Below the pieces are notes generated by a model, which did not search any database, was not told the DNA's origin, and was given only the letters and a program-made list of their open reading frames with translations. Below are positions 8,214-17,304 of a stretch of DNA of 64,000 nucleotides, piece after piece. The DNA lies in contig NZ_NQKW01000008.1 of assembly GCF_002252625.1 (NCBI RefSeq), forward strand, positions 1-64,000, given 5' to 3'. Position 1 is the stretch's first letter. The number at the start of each line of letters is the position of its first letter. This DNA comes from Synechococcus sp. 1G10 (GTDB lineage Bacteria; Cyanobacteriota; Cyanobacteriia; PCC-6307; Cyanobiaceae). The translations under genes were made by a program, and so were the position numbers.

Positions 8214-9361
8214 GGCTGGCGCACCCGCACGGTGGCTGACAGACCCGGCACTAGGGCTTGGCCGATGCGCCCGTCCGATCCGCTGGTGGGCAGCGGATCG
8301 AGGGCGATGCGGGCCGTCACCCTCTGCACCACCTTGGTGAAGTTGCCGGTGGCATTGTCCGGAGGCAGCAGGGCGAAGCGGGCTCCGGAGGCCGGCGCGA
8401 TGCTCTGGATGTGGCCATGGAATACCTTGCCGGGGAAAGCGTCGAGTCGCACTTCTACCGGCTGGCCGGTCTGCAGGGCATTGAGCTGGGTTTCCTTGAA
8501 GTTGGCCTCCACCCAGGGGCGGCTGCCCACCAGGGTCATCACCGGCTGGCTCGGTACCACATGCATGCCCGGTTCGGCCTGCTTGGAGCCGATCCGGCCG
8601 GCCTGCGGCGAGACGATGCGGTCGTAGGAGAGCTGCAGGCGTGCGGCGGCCACGCTCACGGCGGACTGGCGCACCTGGGCAGCGGCGGCCTCGGCCTTGA
8701 GCCGGTCAGCCCCCACCTGGGTGATGCTGGCCTGGGCCTGCTGGCGGGTGGCCAGGCTGCGGGTGGCCTGAGCTTCTGCCTGGCGGTAAGTGGCGCGGGC
8801 CTGGTCCACGTCCTGCTTGGACACGCCGCCCTGGCGCAGCAGGAACTCGAGCCGGCTCAGAGCAACGCGGCTCAGCTCCAGCTGGGCCCGGGCTGACTGC
8901 TGGTCGGCGATGGCCAGGTTGCCGCTGGCCGCCGCGGTGCCGGCGGTGACGCCGGCTTGGTCGGCCATTGCCGCCGCCTGCCGCTGGGCCTGAGCCAGGT
9001 CGGCCTCGGCCTTAAACAGGGCTGCGCGGTCATTGCGGTCGTCGAGGGTGAACAACAACTGGCCGAGCCGCACGGTCTGGTTGTCCTTCACCGCCACCAT
9101 GGTGATGTTGCCGGGAACACGGCTGGAGATCGGGGTGAGGGTGCCCTGAAGCTGGGCATCGTCGGTTTCGACCACGCCCCAGTGGTCGATCACCCAGCCG
9201 CCGATCCCGGCCGTCGCGGCAACCACTCCCAGTGGAATCGCCAGCAACCTGGCGTGACCCCACTTGCGACGAGGGGCGGGTGCCGTGTAAGTCACATCCC
9301 CATTGGTGGGTGCCGTTTTCAGCGCGACGGCGGATTGGGAGCGCAGGTCGACGGAGGCCAC
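8210..9361 (-). CDS. HlyD/EmrA-family membrane fusion protein
   Basis: A 383-residue adaptor with one N-terminal transmembrane segment (LLAIPLGVVAATAGIGGWVI), then a VETDDAQLQGTLTPISSRVP beta segment with the biotinyl-lipoyl-like half. A long Ala/Gln-rich coiled coil spans roughly residues 105-215. The second lipoyl half is RIVSPQAGRIGSKQAEPGM, followed by a beta-barrel. It bridges the MFS pump to the outer membrane. It is the first gene of the two-gene efflux operon, and the candidate TetR operator lies just before its ATG. Confidence 0.93.
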   Translation of the reverse strand: MASVDLRSQSAVALKTAPTNGDVTYTAPAPRRKWGHARLLAIPLGVVAATAGIGGWVIDHWGVVETDDAQLQGTLTPISSRVPGNITMVAVKDNQTVRLGQLLFTLDDRNDRAALFKAEADLAQAQRQAAAMADQAGVTAGTAAASGNLAIADQQSARAQLELSRVALSRLEFLLRQGGVSKQDVDQARATYRQAEAQATRSLATRQQAQASITQVGADRLKAEAAAAQVRQSAVSVAAARLQLSYDRIVSPQAGRIGSKQAEPGMHVVPSQPVMTLVGSRPWVEANFKETQLNALQTGQPVEVRLDAFPGKVFHGHIQSIAPASGARFALLPPDNATGNFTKVVQRVTARIALDPLPTSGSDGRIGQALVPGLSATVRVRQP

Positions 9362-9372
9362 GGCCCTTGACG

Positions 9373-9386
9373 AGTGAGTGCTTGCT
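9373..9386. promoter_or_regulatory. Imperfect copy of the TetR palindrome upstream of the efflux operon
   Basis: AGTGAGTGCTTGCT matches 11 of 14 positions of the perfect palindrome at 6025-6038, including the full left half-site AGTGAGT. It begins 12 bp before the ATG of the HlyD gene (9361, minus strand). Operator identity is inferred from sequence and position. Confidence 0.45.
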
Positions 9387-9595
9387 TACATAGCGTATCT
9401 CTCCCCGGCAGGGCGAGGCGCTGGCTTCTGCCCCTGCTGCAACAGCGTCTCGACGCTGGCCCCCTTAGCTTTGAGGGATCACTCTCATTCCCCTGTGCGG
9501 AGCACGTTCCTGCGCTCAGCTGATTTCGCCGACACGAAGCCCGGCGACAAGGCCACCGGGCTCTGAAGAAGTTTGGTTGATGGGGGGCGGAGCGT

Positions 9596-9614
9596 CCGGC
9601 GCTAGCTGCGCCGG
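9596..9614. terminator. GC-rich hairpin, possible terminator
   Basis: CCGGCGC (9596-9602) and GCGCCGG (9608-9614) form a perfect 7-bp stem with a 5-nt loop. The run after it is only TTAGTT, so intrinsic termination would be weak. The 9387-9796 interval has no other supported feature. Confidence 0.35.
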
Positions 9615-9796
9615 TTAGTTACCACCACCACTGCAGCGTTTCGCCACCAGCGCAGCAGTGGGTGCTGTCTTAGCGTGTGATCAATGTCTCCTCAATCACC
9701 AGCTGAGCAGCTTCCCCAGACCGCTCCGTCTTGCAACGGCGCATCGATTAGACATCGCCATTGATAAACCCCACGGCAGAGGTGGGGCGTGAGTCC

Positions 9797-9901
9797 CTAG
9801 ATCAAGACGCCAGCATCATCTCTTCGCCAGCGTGCGGCCACGGGGAGTCCGATGGCCAGCACCAGCTCACGCAGCATTCCCTTGCTCGCCTCTATCGGCA
9901 C
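9797..9901 (-). pseudogene. Fragment of the small membrane protein found intact at 43547-43765
   Basis: From GTG 9901 the frame reads VPIEASKG then MLRELVLAIGLPV, the same as the start of the protein at 43547 with few substitutions (DNA similarity over about 9838-9901). It then leaves the alignment and stops at a TAG. The transmembrane part is lost. This is a truncated paralogue or the trace of a recombination event. Confidence 0.6.
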
Positions 9902-9954
9902 CGTTGCCGCTGCAGGGGTTTGACCGAGCCCATGGCGATCGAACAGCACGTGCA

Positions 9955-10752
9955 TCAAGGGCCTGGCACCGTGCCCCGGATGGCATGGGCCCGCGCTGAA
10001 AGGGTGATCGGGCCGCTGCCGGCCGGCTGCAGGCGGGCCCGCAACAAATCGCGGAAGCCGGAGCGTTCCTCCTCGTTCATGGCCGTGAGGGCCTGACCAG
10101 CGCTCGGGCCGCCAAGGAAGGTATTCCAGAAGTCATCGAAGTCGCCGAAGGTGCGTTCCACAGCGATCGCTCTCGTCTGGATGTCCCTCAAGCCGGCGGT
10201 GATCCAGAGATCCCGCAGCACCTCAAAGCGCGAGGCCTCCGGACTGGGGGGCATTGGGGTGGCGCGGCCGACGGAGCTCAGTGCTTCCGTCACGTCTCGA
10301 TAGGGGAAGCCCCCGCCCTCCATGTCCCAGGCGTAGGCGGCCACGGTGCCACCCGGGGCAACGACACGCGCCATTTCTGCCACACCTTGCGCCGGTTGAG
10401 GCACGAAAAAGATCACCAACGGCATGACCGCGAGATCGAACGCAGCGTCCTGGAACGGCAGGGCCATGGCGTCGGCGTTCACAAACTCGACGCTCGTCAG
10501 CAGAGGATGCTGCCGGGCGAAGGCGAGTTGCGCTTCCGACGGGTCGATGCCGACGAGCGAGATCGGTGCGCTCTGTTCAACGATCAGTTGCGTGAAGGCG
10601 CCATTGCCACAGCCCACATCCAGCCAGCGCAGACCGGGCTGCGGCGCGATCCAGCCCAGAAATTCTTGGCCGGCGAGGCGGCTCCAGACCCCCATGAAAC
10701 GGTCGTAACCGGCCCCATCGGTGAAGCGGATGGGTTCACTGGTCATGGCCAT
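9955..10752 (-). CDS. Class I SAM-dependent methyltransferase (UbiE/methyltransferase-11 type)
   Basis: A 265-residue protein with the Rossmann methyltransferase signature. Motif I is WLDVGCGNGAFTQLI (residues 43-57), the acidic ribose-binding residue is in LVGIDPSEAQLAFA, and then come ADAMALPFQDAAFDLAVMPL and VVAPGGTVAAYAWD. The substrate is unknown; the layout suits small-molecule methylation. It is monocistronic, with unfeatured DNA upstream. Confidence 0.9.
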   Translation of the reverse strand: MAMTSEPIRFTDGAGYDRFMGVWSRLAGQEFLGWIAPQPGLRWLDVGCGNGAFTQLIVEQSAPISLVGIDPSEAQLAFARQHPLLTSVEFVNADAMALPFQDAAFDLAVMPLVIFFVPQPAQGVAEMARVVAPGGTVAAYAWDMEGGGFPYRDVTEALSSVGRATPMPPSPEASRFEVLRDLWITAGLRDIQTRAIAVERTFGDFDDFWNTFLGGPSAGQALTAMNEEERSGFRDLLRARLQPAGSGPITLSARAHAIRGTVPGP

Positions 10753-11180
10753 CAGGTTCTCACAGGATTCAAAACGGCGCTTCTCTCACGATGCCAGCAG
10801 ATGCTCGCGTCTGGCTTCGTGAGTGATCCTTGAGGTTCCCCCGGTTCATTGGACAAGTCGGTAAGGGTCAGGCCATGACCACCAGACTTCCTCGTCTATT
10901 ACGAACCTGACGATCAGCTCCACCCGGGAGGTGGGCAGGCTCCCTTCTCGCGCCGCTGTTCCTCTCGGTACCTCTGCTTCTGACCTCAATTCCACTGGAA
11001 ATTCCCGAGGGGAGAAGGGGGCATGGCGTCCTTTTGCCGATTTCCCGCTTCAGCGAAGCAAATAAAAGTGGCACAGGGTTTTGCTTCGATGGTGCCACTT
11101 CCGTGCCACAGGGGTTTCCGAGGCCCAGGTAAGACAGGGCTTTTGAGGGGTTTGGACTTTATTGGGTCCTGGCTCATGTT
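10753..11180. other. About 430 bp without a supported gene
   Basis: Only short low-quality frames occur here. The minus-strand frame continuing from the IS3 orfA fragment crosses part of it but has no family-like content after the transposase HTH, so the stretch probably contains insertion-sequence debris. Confidence 0.5.
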
Positions 11181-11354
11181 GCCGCGTGTGAACAGCTCTC
11201 TGGCGCCATCGAGCAGCTGCCGCTTCAACTGGCTCACCTGGATGGGGTGGATGGCGTGATCTTCGGCGATCTCCTTGATCGTCTTGCGGCCACTGATCGC
11301 CTCCATGGTGACCCTGGCCTTGAACTCGGGGCTGTGGGTACGGCGCTTGCTCAT
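10986..11354 (-). pseudogene. IS3-family OrfA transposase fragment
   Basis: Residues 1-58 (11181-11354) are a typical IS3/IS911 OrfA helix-turn-helix: MSKRRTHSPEFKARVTMEAI, KTIKEIAEDHAIHPIQVSQL, then RQLLDGARELFTRG. After residue 58 the similarity ends abruptly and the reading frame runs on through unrelated sequence. The leucine zipper and OrfB are missing, so the element is dead. Confidence 0.75.
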
Positions 11355-11606
11355 CGATGGGAGCCCCTTTCAGGGGCAGTACCCCGCCTCAAAGGCTAAC
11401 GATGGGACCTGTCCAGAAAAGCCAGTCCACCTCACTCAGTGAATCCAGAGATTGACGTTGAGTAGTTCAGAAAACGAAAGTAGTATCGACAGACTCCTGA
11501 CACGAAGAGCAGTTCAACCGAATTTCCGATGAACCCCCGGTCGAAGAACAGCAGATGTGTCTGATGGTAAAGAGGTAACATCCATAGGCGATACCAAAAG
11601 ATCACC

Positions 11607-12092
11607 ATGAAAATTAAAGGCAGGAGAAAGAAAGAGCAAAACGTCAACACCCCAAGAAGTTGGTATGGGTTGATTGCTAGAAAAACCGCCGAATCAGCTG
11701 GACAACCATCGACGTTTACAATAGCATTATTAATTATTATTATTTGGGGTATTACTGGACCGCTGTTTGGCTACAGCGATACGTGGCAATTGGTGATCAA
11801 TACCGGAACAACCATTATCACCTTCTTGATGGGTTTTTTGATTCAAAATACTCAAGGCAGAGACACAGATGCAATTCAGATCAAACTTGACGAACTCATT
11901 CGTACAACCAAGGGAGCGCGTAAAGACATCATTGGACTTGAAGACCTGAGCGAAGATCAATTAATATTAATGCTCAAAAGATATAAGAAACTGACCAGGG
12001 CGACAAGAAAATTGCTCTTAAGGAATGCCGATGGATCATTCCAGGAATATGAAGTTCCGAATGGAGCAGGTGAAAAAGAAGAGACTCCATGA
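11607..12092 (+). CDS. Low-affinity iron permease family membrane protein
   Basis: A 161-residue protein in a clearly AT-richer patch. It has two strong membrane segments (TIALLIIIIWGITGPLFGY and TWQLVINTGTTIITFLMGFL) followed by IQNTQGRDTDAIQIKLDELI, which is diagnostic of the low-affinity iron permease family. A soluble helical tail ends with acidic residues. Despite the family name, bacterial members are of unproven transport function. The low GC and the IS debris upstream point to horizontal acquisition. Confidence 0.88.
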   Translation: MKIKGRRKKEQNVNTPRSWYGLIARKTAESAGQPSTFTIALLIIIIWGITGPLFGYSDTWQLVINTGTTIITFLMGFLIQNTQGRDTDAIQIKLDELIRTTKGARKDIIGLEDLSEDQLILMLKRYKKLTRATRKLLLRNADGSFQEYEVPNGAGEKEETP

Positions 12093-12243
12093 CATAAGTG
12101 ATCTTTGATTGATAAGCGTGGACCCTGCACCGCTGGAAACTTTTCAGGGTGTGCAGATGCTTCTGACGTGGACCCCAAAAACTGAACCAGGCCATATGAG
12201 AGCTTCCCCACCGAGCGGACTTCTTTCCTGACGCAGGGGGCCC

Positions 12244-12757
12244 TCAGGTCCTGCGCACAACCACCACTCCATGGATGGCACGTGCCTGCAGCCCATGGCT
12301 GGCCAGCAGCGCTCGCAGGTCCTGCAGGGTCATGCCACTGCGGGCGACCTGCTCGGGACTGAGCAATGCCCTGGTGGCGGCTGATTCGAAGACGTTCTCC
12401 TGGGTCCAAAAGCGGTAGCGGCCAAAGCCCGCCGCTGGCGGGGCCGGCACCGCCAGGCTGTTGAGCACCATCACCATGCTGGCCACGCCGCAGTAGGCGG
12501 GATTGGCCTGGGTGAGGAACTGCTCGGCCAGCGGTCCGTAGTCGGCGCGATCGACGCTCTGCATCAGCAGGGTCTGGCCCTGGGGCTCCGGCAGGGGGAT
12601 GGTGATCACCGACTGGGCAAGGGGCGGTGGGGCCCAGGGGCAGCATCGCCGTCAGAGCGACACCGAGCCCGCCGCAGAAGGCCACGGTTGCCCGTCGCCG
12701 TAGTGCCTTCTGGTGGTGGAAGGACCCGGTGGATGACCGTCGAGGTGTCGGAAGCAC
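12244..12757 (-). pseudogene. Phytochelatin synthase-like protein, frameshifted and truncated
   Basis: The 12244-12609 frame has NPAYCGVASMVMVLNSLAVP, the active-site Cys segment of bacterial phytochelatin synthase-like (PF05023) cysteine peptidases. The frame ends 80 residues later, before the catalytic His and Asp. The expected signal peptide (TVAFCGGLGVALTAMLPLGP) is in another frame immediately upstream. One base gained or lost in the C-run near 12620 would join it to LAQSV-ITIPLPEP. Both a frameshift and a lost C-terminus indicate a pseudogene of a once-secreted enzyme. Confidence 0.8.
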
Positions 12758-12988
12758 GGATGCGCAGGTTGTGCTGGATTCTCTCCAGCGCCAGGCCCAT
12801 CATCGTCGCGTCCTTCTTTTAGCCCCCCCTGGCCTCGCGCTCATCAGGCATGAATCACGCCGGAGGGGCCTTAGCGCCCTTTCGGTTTTTGACCCTCTCA
12901 GAATTGGGCAGGGCCTATACGGCTTTGCTTGGCCTCAAATCAGCGGGCGCGAGTGACGTCGAAAAGGGATCGACACCAAGCGCCGACC

Positions 12989-14617
12989 TCAGAGCCTGTG
13001 GCCCGTCCATAACAGCTGCAGCCTGTAGCTCATCTGATCAAGCAGCAGTTGCAGGGCCGTGGCCCCTGAGGGCCTGCCGTAGGGCACAACGCCTCCCGGC
13101 ATGAGCCTGGCTACCTCCCGGGGGTCAAGCGCCGCCAAAGGTTGATGGCGAACCAGTGCAAGAGCGGTGGCGATGGCCAGTCCTTGGCCCACCGAGACGT
13201 TGAACTCCACGATGCGGCCAATCCCTTCGCCGGGTCCGGCATAGCCAGCGGCTGGCCCCAGCACCGCGAGGTTGTCGATTTCCCGGGGCAAGGTGTGGCG
13301 GTAGCCGAAATTGAACGTGGGCCTGGCCTTTGGCAGCAGCCTGGACGCATCGCCGCGAAAGTCGAGGGGATAAGTGAAGGTCCCTAGGGCCTCTGAGCGA
13401 TCTACCCCGCCGACGGCCATCTGTCCAACACCTAGGGATTGAGCGGGAAGCGCAATCTGGTCGGCGGAGCGCACGTACAACTCCGGCATCCAGACCACCT
13501 TTGTGGCCCCAAGGCTGCGAAAGAACCGCGTTACAGCTGTAGCTGGGGGCCGCATCCAGGGAAGCGGACGATTGCCGCCCGCCAACACCTGACGGTTTTG
13601 TACGGCGTCGTTGGGAAACAGCAGCGCGTTGAAGCTCAGACGACCCGGCAGCAGGGCAATGTTGGCCTGATCCAACAGCACTCTCCCTCCCGCAGGTACA
13701 GGCCGCCAACCAGACAGACCATGGAAGGCCACGGTCAGGGCGGGGCTGCGCACGTCAGCGGAGTCGCTGGTGCTGGGGTAGGCGAGCGAGAAGCGCCCCC
13801 CTTCGTCGAGCAGGTCGGCCAGCAGGCGCCGGGGATGCTGGGAGTAGTCGGGCCACCAGTGCAACCAGCCTTGAGCCTGAAGATCACTTGGATCGAGCAG
13901 ACGGCGGCTCAGTCGCTCCTCCTGGCGCTGGAGGTCATTGAGGGAAAGACCTTCTACCTCGAAGATCCAGCCCAGGGCAAGGCTGTCGTCGCGCAGCGTT
14001 CGTGGCCCAAGACCCTCAAGAAACGCCACATCACTTCGGTGAGCTACCTGCGCACTTAGGCTGGCGTCGATGAACAGATCGGCCCCAAGGCTGCCGTAGC
14101 GGCTCGTGCGCAGCGTGCACAGCCGAGGTCCCTGCCGCTGGACCCCCCAGAACTTGGCCCGTGGCAGCACAGGTATGCCGGCAGCTGCCAGGGCCCGGCG
14201 GAACGTTCGGGAGGCCCGGCGGGGATCCACGGCCACCACTCGTACGCCCATGAGCCTCAACATGCGTCCGTAAAGCTCAGACGAAGCGGCGAACGGCCCC
14301 AGCAGTGCGCGCATGTCGCGGGGCACCTGGTTGCGATCCAGGTAGGCCAGGCCGGACCGGGCGATAGTGCCCCCCAGGCCAGCGCTTATGTCGGCATCGC
14401 TCACCACCAGCACCTTCGGCATGGATTTACCCCCCAGGCGCAGGAGCTGACGCCGTACCTCCAGGGCCGTCATCAGCCCGGCAGGTTCATCGCCAAACAC
14501 GATCACATCGGCGTGGCGTTGACCCTTGATCTGGCAGGTCGCCAAGTTGCGCGGCGGGGTCGCTCTAGCGGCGGAAGGGAGCAGTGTCGTCAACTGGAGA
14601 GCCAGTGCCAGGGCCAC
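12989..14617 (-). CDS. Secreted FAD-dependent oxidoreductase-like protein
   Basis: A 542-residue protein from GTG 14617 with a signal-like N-terminus (ALALQLTTLLPSAARA). The nucleotide-binding motif at residues 38-49 is ADVIVFGDEPAGLMTA, a variant of GxGxxG in which an Asp replaces one glycine. The C-terminal half has NLAVLGPAAGYAGPGEGIGR, the second FAD contact seen in FAD-dependent oxidoreductases of the PF12831 type. No substrate can be deduced. The start codon lies 36 bp from that of the divergent glycosidase-like gene, and a shared promoter region is likely. Confidence 0.85.
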   Translation of the reverse strand: MALALALQLTTLLPSAARATPPRNLATCQIKGQRHADVIVFGDEPAGLMTALEVRRQLLRLGGKSMPKVLVVSDADISAGLGGTIARSGLAYLDRNQVPRDMRALLGPFAASSELYGRMLRLMGVRVVAVDPRRASRTFRRALAAAGIPVLPRAKFWGVQRQGPRLCTLRTSRYGSLGADLFIDASLSAQVAHRSDVAFLEGLGPRTLRDDSLALGWIFEVEGLSLNDLQRQEERLSRRLLDPSDLQAQGWLHWWPDYSQHPRRLLADLLDEGGRFSLAYPSTSDSADVRSPALTVAFHGLSGWRPVPAGGRVLLDQANIALLPGRLSFNALLFPNDAVQNRQVLAGGNRPLPWMRPPATAVTRFFRSLGATKVVWMPELYVRSADQIALPAQSLGVGQMAVGGVDRSEALGTFTYPLDFRGDASRLLPKARPTFNFGYRHTLPREIDNLAVLGPAAGYAGPGEGIGRIVEFNVSVGQGLAIATALALVRHQPLAALDPREVARLMPGGVVPYGRPSGATALQLLLDQMSYRLQLLWTGHRL

Positions 14618-14653
14618 CCCTAGGCTTTTGCTCCCGGGGTCAATGGCGATCGC

Positions 14654-15904
14654 TTGCAGAGGTCGAACGGGCGATGCCTGTTGGGTGCCGTGAGCCTAGG
14701 AAGGCGCACCGCTGGGCTCCTGAGCCCATGGCCGCTGTTGGCCGCCTTGGCGTTCGTTTTCGGGGGCACCGAAGCAATCGTCGGTTCCGCCGCCGCACAG
14801 CCCATCGCATCCCCGCCACCCCAGTCGCCCCTTGAGCGCCGCAGAGAGGGACCTGCGGATTCACTTGGCGTCTGGCTCACGACCGTGGACAGCGCCGTGA
14901 TGTTCGATCCGGAGGCCGCCGCTCGGGCTGTGGAGCTATTCGCACGCCAAGGCGTGACTCGGGTCGCCGTGCCCATTTACACCGGGGGTTACGCCTATTG
15001 GCCGGTGACAACCACCAGCAATCCTCTACAGCTGGCCGTCGATCCACGCCTGAGCGATCCCCTCGCCCCGACTCAGCTGCTGAGGGACCTGCGCGAAAAA
15101 GGCATACAGACCCTGGGCTGGATGGAATTCGGGCTGATGGCGCCGGTCGACGCCCCCTGGCTGGTTGGGCGCCAAGGGCTGCTGCTGCAAGACCTGAATG
15201 GCCAAGTGCGTTGGAGCGAGAGTCCAGGCCTTGATCGGGTCTGGTTGAACCCAGCCTTGCCGGAGGTGCGCCGGGCCCTTGTGGCACTGGCGGTGGATGC
15301 CTGCAGGCGGTTGCCGCTCGATGCCCTCCAGTTCGACGACCATCTGGGCTATCCGGCCCGTTTCGGCTACGACCCGGCCACCCTGGCCCTGTGGCGGGCC
15401 ACCCCGGCTGGCCGTCTCCAGCCCTTGCCGACTGCCGACGATCCGACCTGGTTGCGTTGGCGGGCGGGCCTGGTGACGACGCTGCTGGCGGAGATCCGGC
15501 AGGGAATGGCCAAGGCCTGCCCGGGGGTGGCCCTCTCGGTGTCGACTAACCCGATGCCGTTCTCGCTCGAGGCCTATCTGGCGGACTGGCCGAGCTGGGT
15601 GAGTGCGGGTCTGGTAGATGAGGTGGTGGTGCAGATGTACCGGCGGGACCTGGGGGCCTTGCAGGGGGAGTTGGAGCGGCCCAGCCTCCAGCAGGCCGCC
15701 CAGCGGGTGCCGATGCGCATCGGTCTGCTGGCGGGTCTGAAAAGCGCGCCGAAGGATCCGCAACTGTTGCAGCAGGAGCTTGAGCTGGTGCGCCAGCGGG
15801 GGTGGACCGGGGTCGACCTGTTCTTTTATGAGTCGGCCCTGCCCTACCTGCTCAGGCCCACACCGGCGCCAACCCCTAGGGCAGAACCCCGCCCGTCGCC
15901 ATGA
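14654..15904 (+). CDS. Secreted glycosyl-hydrolase-like protein (GHL10/YngK family)
   Basis: A 416-residue protein with a signal peptide (LSPWPLLAALAFVFGGTEAIVGSAAA). The body is a TIM-barrel of the GHL10 (DUF187) type: LGVWLTTVDSAVMF at the first strand, LGWMEFGLMAPVDAPW, RVWLNPALPEVRRALVALAVD, LDALQFDDHLGYP with the likely acidic residues, and VDEVVVQMYRRD near the end. Members are predicted to act on extracellular polysaccharides. It is divergent from the secreted FAD protein. Confidence 0.88.
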   Translation: MQRSNGRCLLGAVSLGRRTAGLLSPWPLLAALAFVFGGTEAIVGSAAAQPIASPPPQSPLERRREGPADSLGVWLTTVDSAVMFDPEAAARAVELFARQGVTRVAVPIYTGGYAYWPVTTTSNPLQLAVDPRLSDPLAPTQLLRDLREKGIQTLGWMEFGLMAPVDAPWLVGRQGLLLQDLNGQVRWSESPGLDRVWLNPALPEVRRALVALAVDACRRLPLDALQFDDHLGYPARFGYDPATLALWRATPAGRLQPLPTADDPTWLRWRAGLVTTLLAEIRQGMAKACPGVALSVSTNPMPFSLEAYLADWPSWVSAGLVDEVVVQMYRRDLGALQGELERPSLQQAAQRVPMRIGLLAGLKSAPKDPQLLQQELELVRQRGWTGVDLFFYESALPYLLRPTPAPTPRAEPRPSP

Positions 15905-16167
15905 GGGGCGCGGCATCTGGTTCTAGGCGATCGTCTTCTTTGATCGGCCTGGGCCTTGCCGGTCCTGGGCACCTGAGGCGAGGCCGTTAACGGTGCAATG
16001 GATGGCGACGTTGCGACACGCCGGGGAGGTCAGTGATCCGTCGAGAGTGTTGGAGCAGGGACCGGATCGTCAGCGCGCTCCTGACGCCTGACCAGGGGGA
16101 GTGTCATCCATCGTTGGGCCTCCGAAACCGATGTACCAACGATCGGACGGCCAGAGGGCAGGGGCAA

Positions 16168-16519
16168 TAGGGGTTAAGGGCTATCCGGATGACGGCAGTA
16201 GATCAGACGGGTCTTCGGCTCGCCATGGGCGGACAAGTGAGCCTGCTGCATGGCTTTCGGGCCACTTCGGCCCTACCGGTGGGTGCATCGCGACGGGGTG
16301 TGGGTTCGGGACCTTGTTCAGTTCCGGCATCGACGTCGGCCCCGCGCGCACTGCAGCCTGCAGGAGCCGAAGGCCAGTCAAGATAGTCCAGGCACGCCGC
16401 GTCGTCAGGGAACCACGAGCGCATTTCCACGAGATTTACGGGGTGGTGCACCCCAGCCACCGGCGAAGAAATCACGGGACAATCATAATGCCGTCATCCG
16501 GATACCCCATTAGGGGTTT
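16168..16519. mobile_element. Possible MITE or IS remnant with 16-bp perfect inverted repeats
   Basis: TATCCGGATGACGGCA at 16182-16197 is repeated in exact inverse orientation at 16489-16504. The flanks extend the symmetry imperfectly. Outside them a near-direct repeat, TAGGGGTTA (16168-16176) and TAGGGGTTT (16511-16519), could be a target-site duplication. The 290 bp between the repeats has no convincing ORF. The right end touches the 3' end of the second DUF4236 gene. The DNA before it, 15905-16167, holds no gene. Confidence 0.55.
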
Positions 16520-17078
16520 ATGCCTGAGGCAGGCACCCCCGAGCACTGGCCAGCCGGCCTGCTTCCTGGACCGCCTCGATGCAGCGATGGGCCCGGCGCT
16601 TGAGATCGTCCTGGCCCTGGGACCGCAGCACGTAGGCCTCCATCGCTTCCGGTGTTTCGATCAGTGCCAGCAGACCCGTGGTGCGCGCACCGAGCGGGCC
16701 ATCGGCGAGCAGACGGCTCACCAGCCCGTAGTCCCAGAACCGATCACCTGTCGAGCCTGGAGCGAACAGCTTCTGGCGCAGCACAGCCAGCAGCGACTGC
16801 TTGAGGGCATCGAGCTGGCCGGGCCGCAGCCGGCGGGTGTTGGGCAGGCCCTCGCCCGTTCCGGCGGGGATGGCGGCGGGGCGATCATGGGCGTGCTCCA
16901 CGCTCCAGCTGAGGCCCGTTCCGGGCAGCCCCACGGTGGTGCGGGGGGCACCACTGCGAGCCACCGGGATGTTGAACGAGGCACCCCGGCCGCCCAACGA
17001 GATCGAGCTCAGGCCCCCCTTGGCGAAATTGAAACGCAGTGGGCCGAGGCGGGCGGAGCGGCGGAAGCGGAAGGGCAT
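16518..17078 (-). CDS. DUF4236 domain protein, copy 2
   Basis: Starts at ATG 17078 (MPFRFRRSARLG) and gives 186 residues. It is almost identical to the 3069-3623 gene, at both DNA and protein level, from the third residue to about residue 150. The last 35 residues differ (DDLKRRAHRCIEAVQEAGRL against DDAKRRAKRCITAVQEAARL). The stop codon lies in or beside the flank of the inverted-repeat element. A perfect 13-bp hairpin lies just upstream of the start. Function unknown. Confidence 0.82.
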   Translation of the reverse strand: MPFRFRRSARLGPLRFNFAKGGLSSISLGGRGASFNIPVARSGAPRTTVGLPGTGLSWSVEHAHDRPAAIPAGTGEGLPNTRRLRPGQLDALKQSLLAVLRQKLFAPGSTGDRFWDYGLVSRLLADGPLGARTTGLLALIETPEAMEAYVLRSQGQDDLKRRAHRCIEAVQEAGRLASARGCLPQA

Positions 17079-17100
17079 GGGGCCGCACCGGCTCAAAAGC

Positions 17101-17129
17101 CAAGAAGAGGCAGATCCTGCCTCTTCTTG
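17101..17129. terminator. Strong hairpin upstream of DUF4236 copy 2
   Basis: CAAGAAGAGGCAG (17101-17113) pairs perfectly with CTGCCTCTTCTTG (17117-17129) over a 3-nt loop. On the minus strand it is followed by GGCTTTTGAGCC, so it could act as an attenuator in the leader of DUF4236 copy 2. Copy 1 lacks it. Confidence 0.5.
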
Positions 17130-17304
17130 CCCGTGCTGCAGTGATTCCTCTTTGAGATACCCCAATTCGGCCTAGGCCGTCAACATTGCTGACGTTTCCG
17201 GTGGGCGCTATGCGTAACACGCTCCTAGGATTGATTTTGAGCGAAGGCCCATAAGCCCCTCCTACGGTCGGGGCGTTCGTCCATTCCAAGCACAGGTGTG
17301 GGTT

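Noticed and set aside
7380-8627. Plus-strand frame of 415 codons, rich in His/Gln/Ala
   Set aside because: It lies antisense to the MFS and HlyD genes, which have clear motifs; composition is typical of a GC-rich shadow frame.
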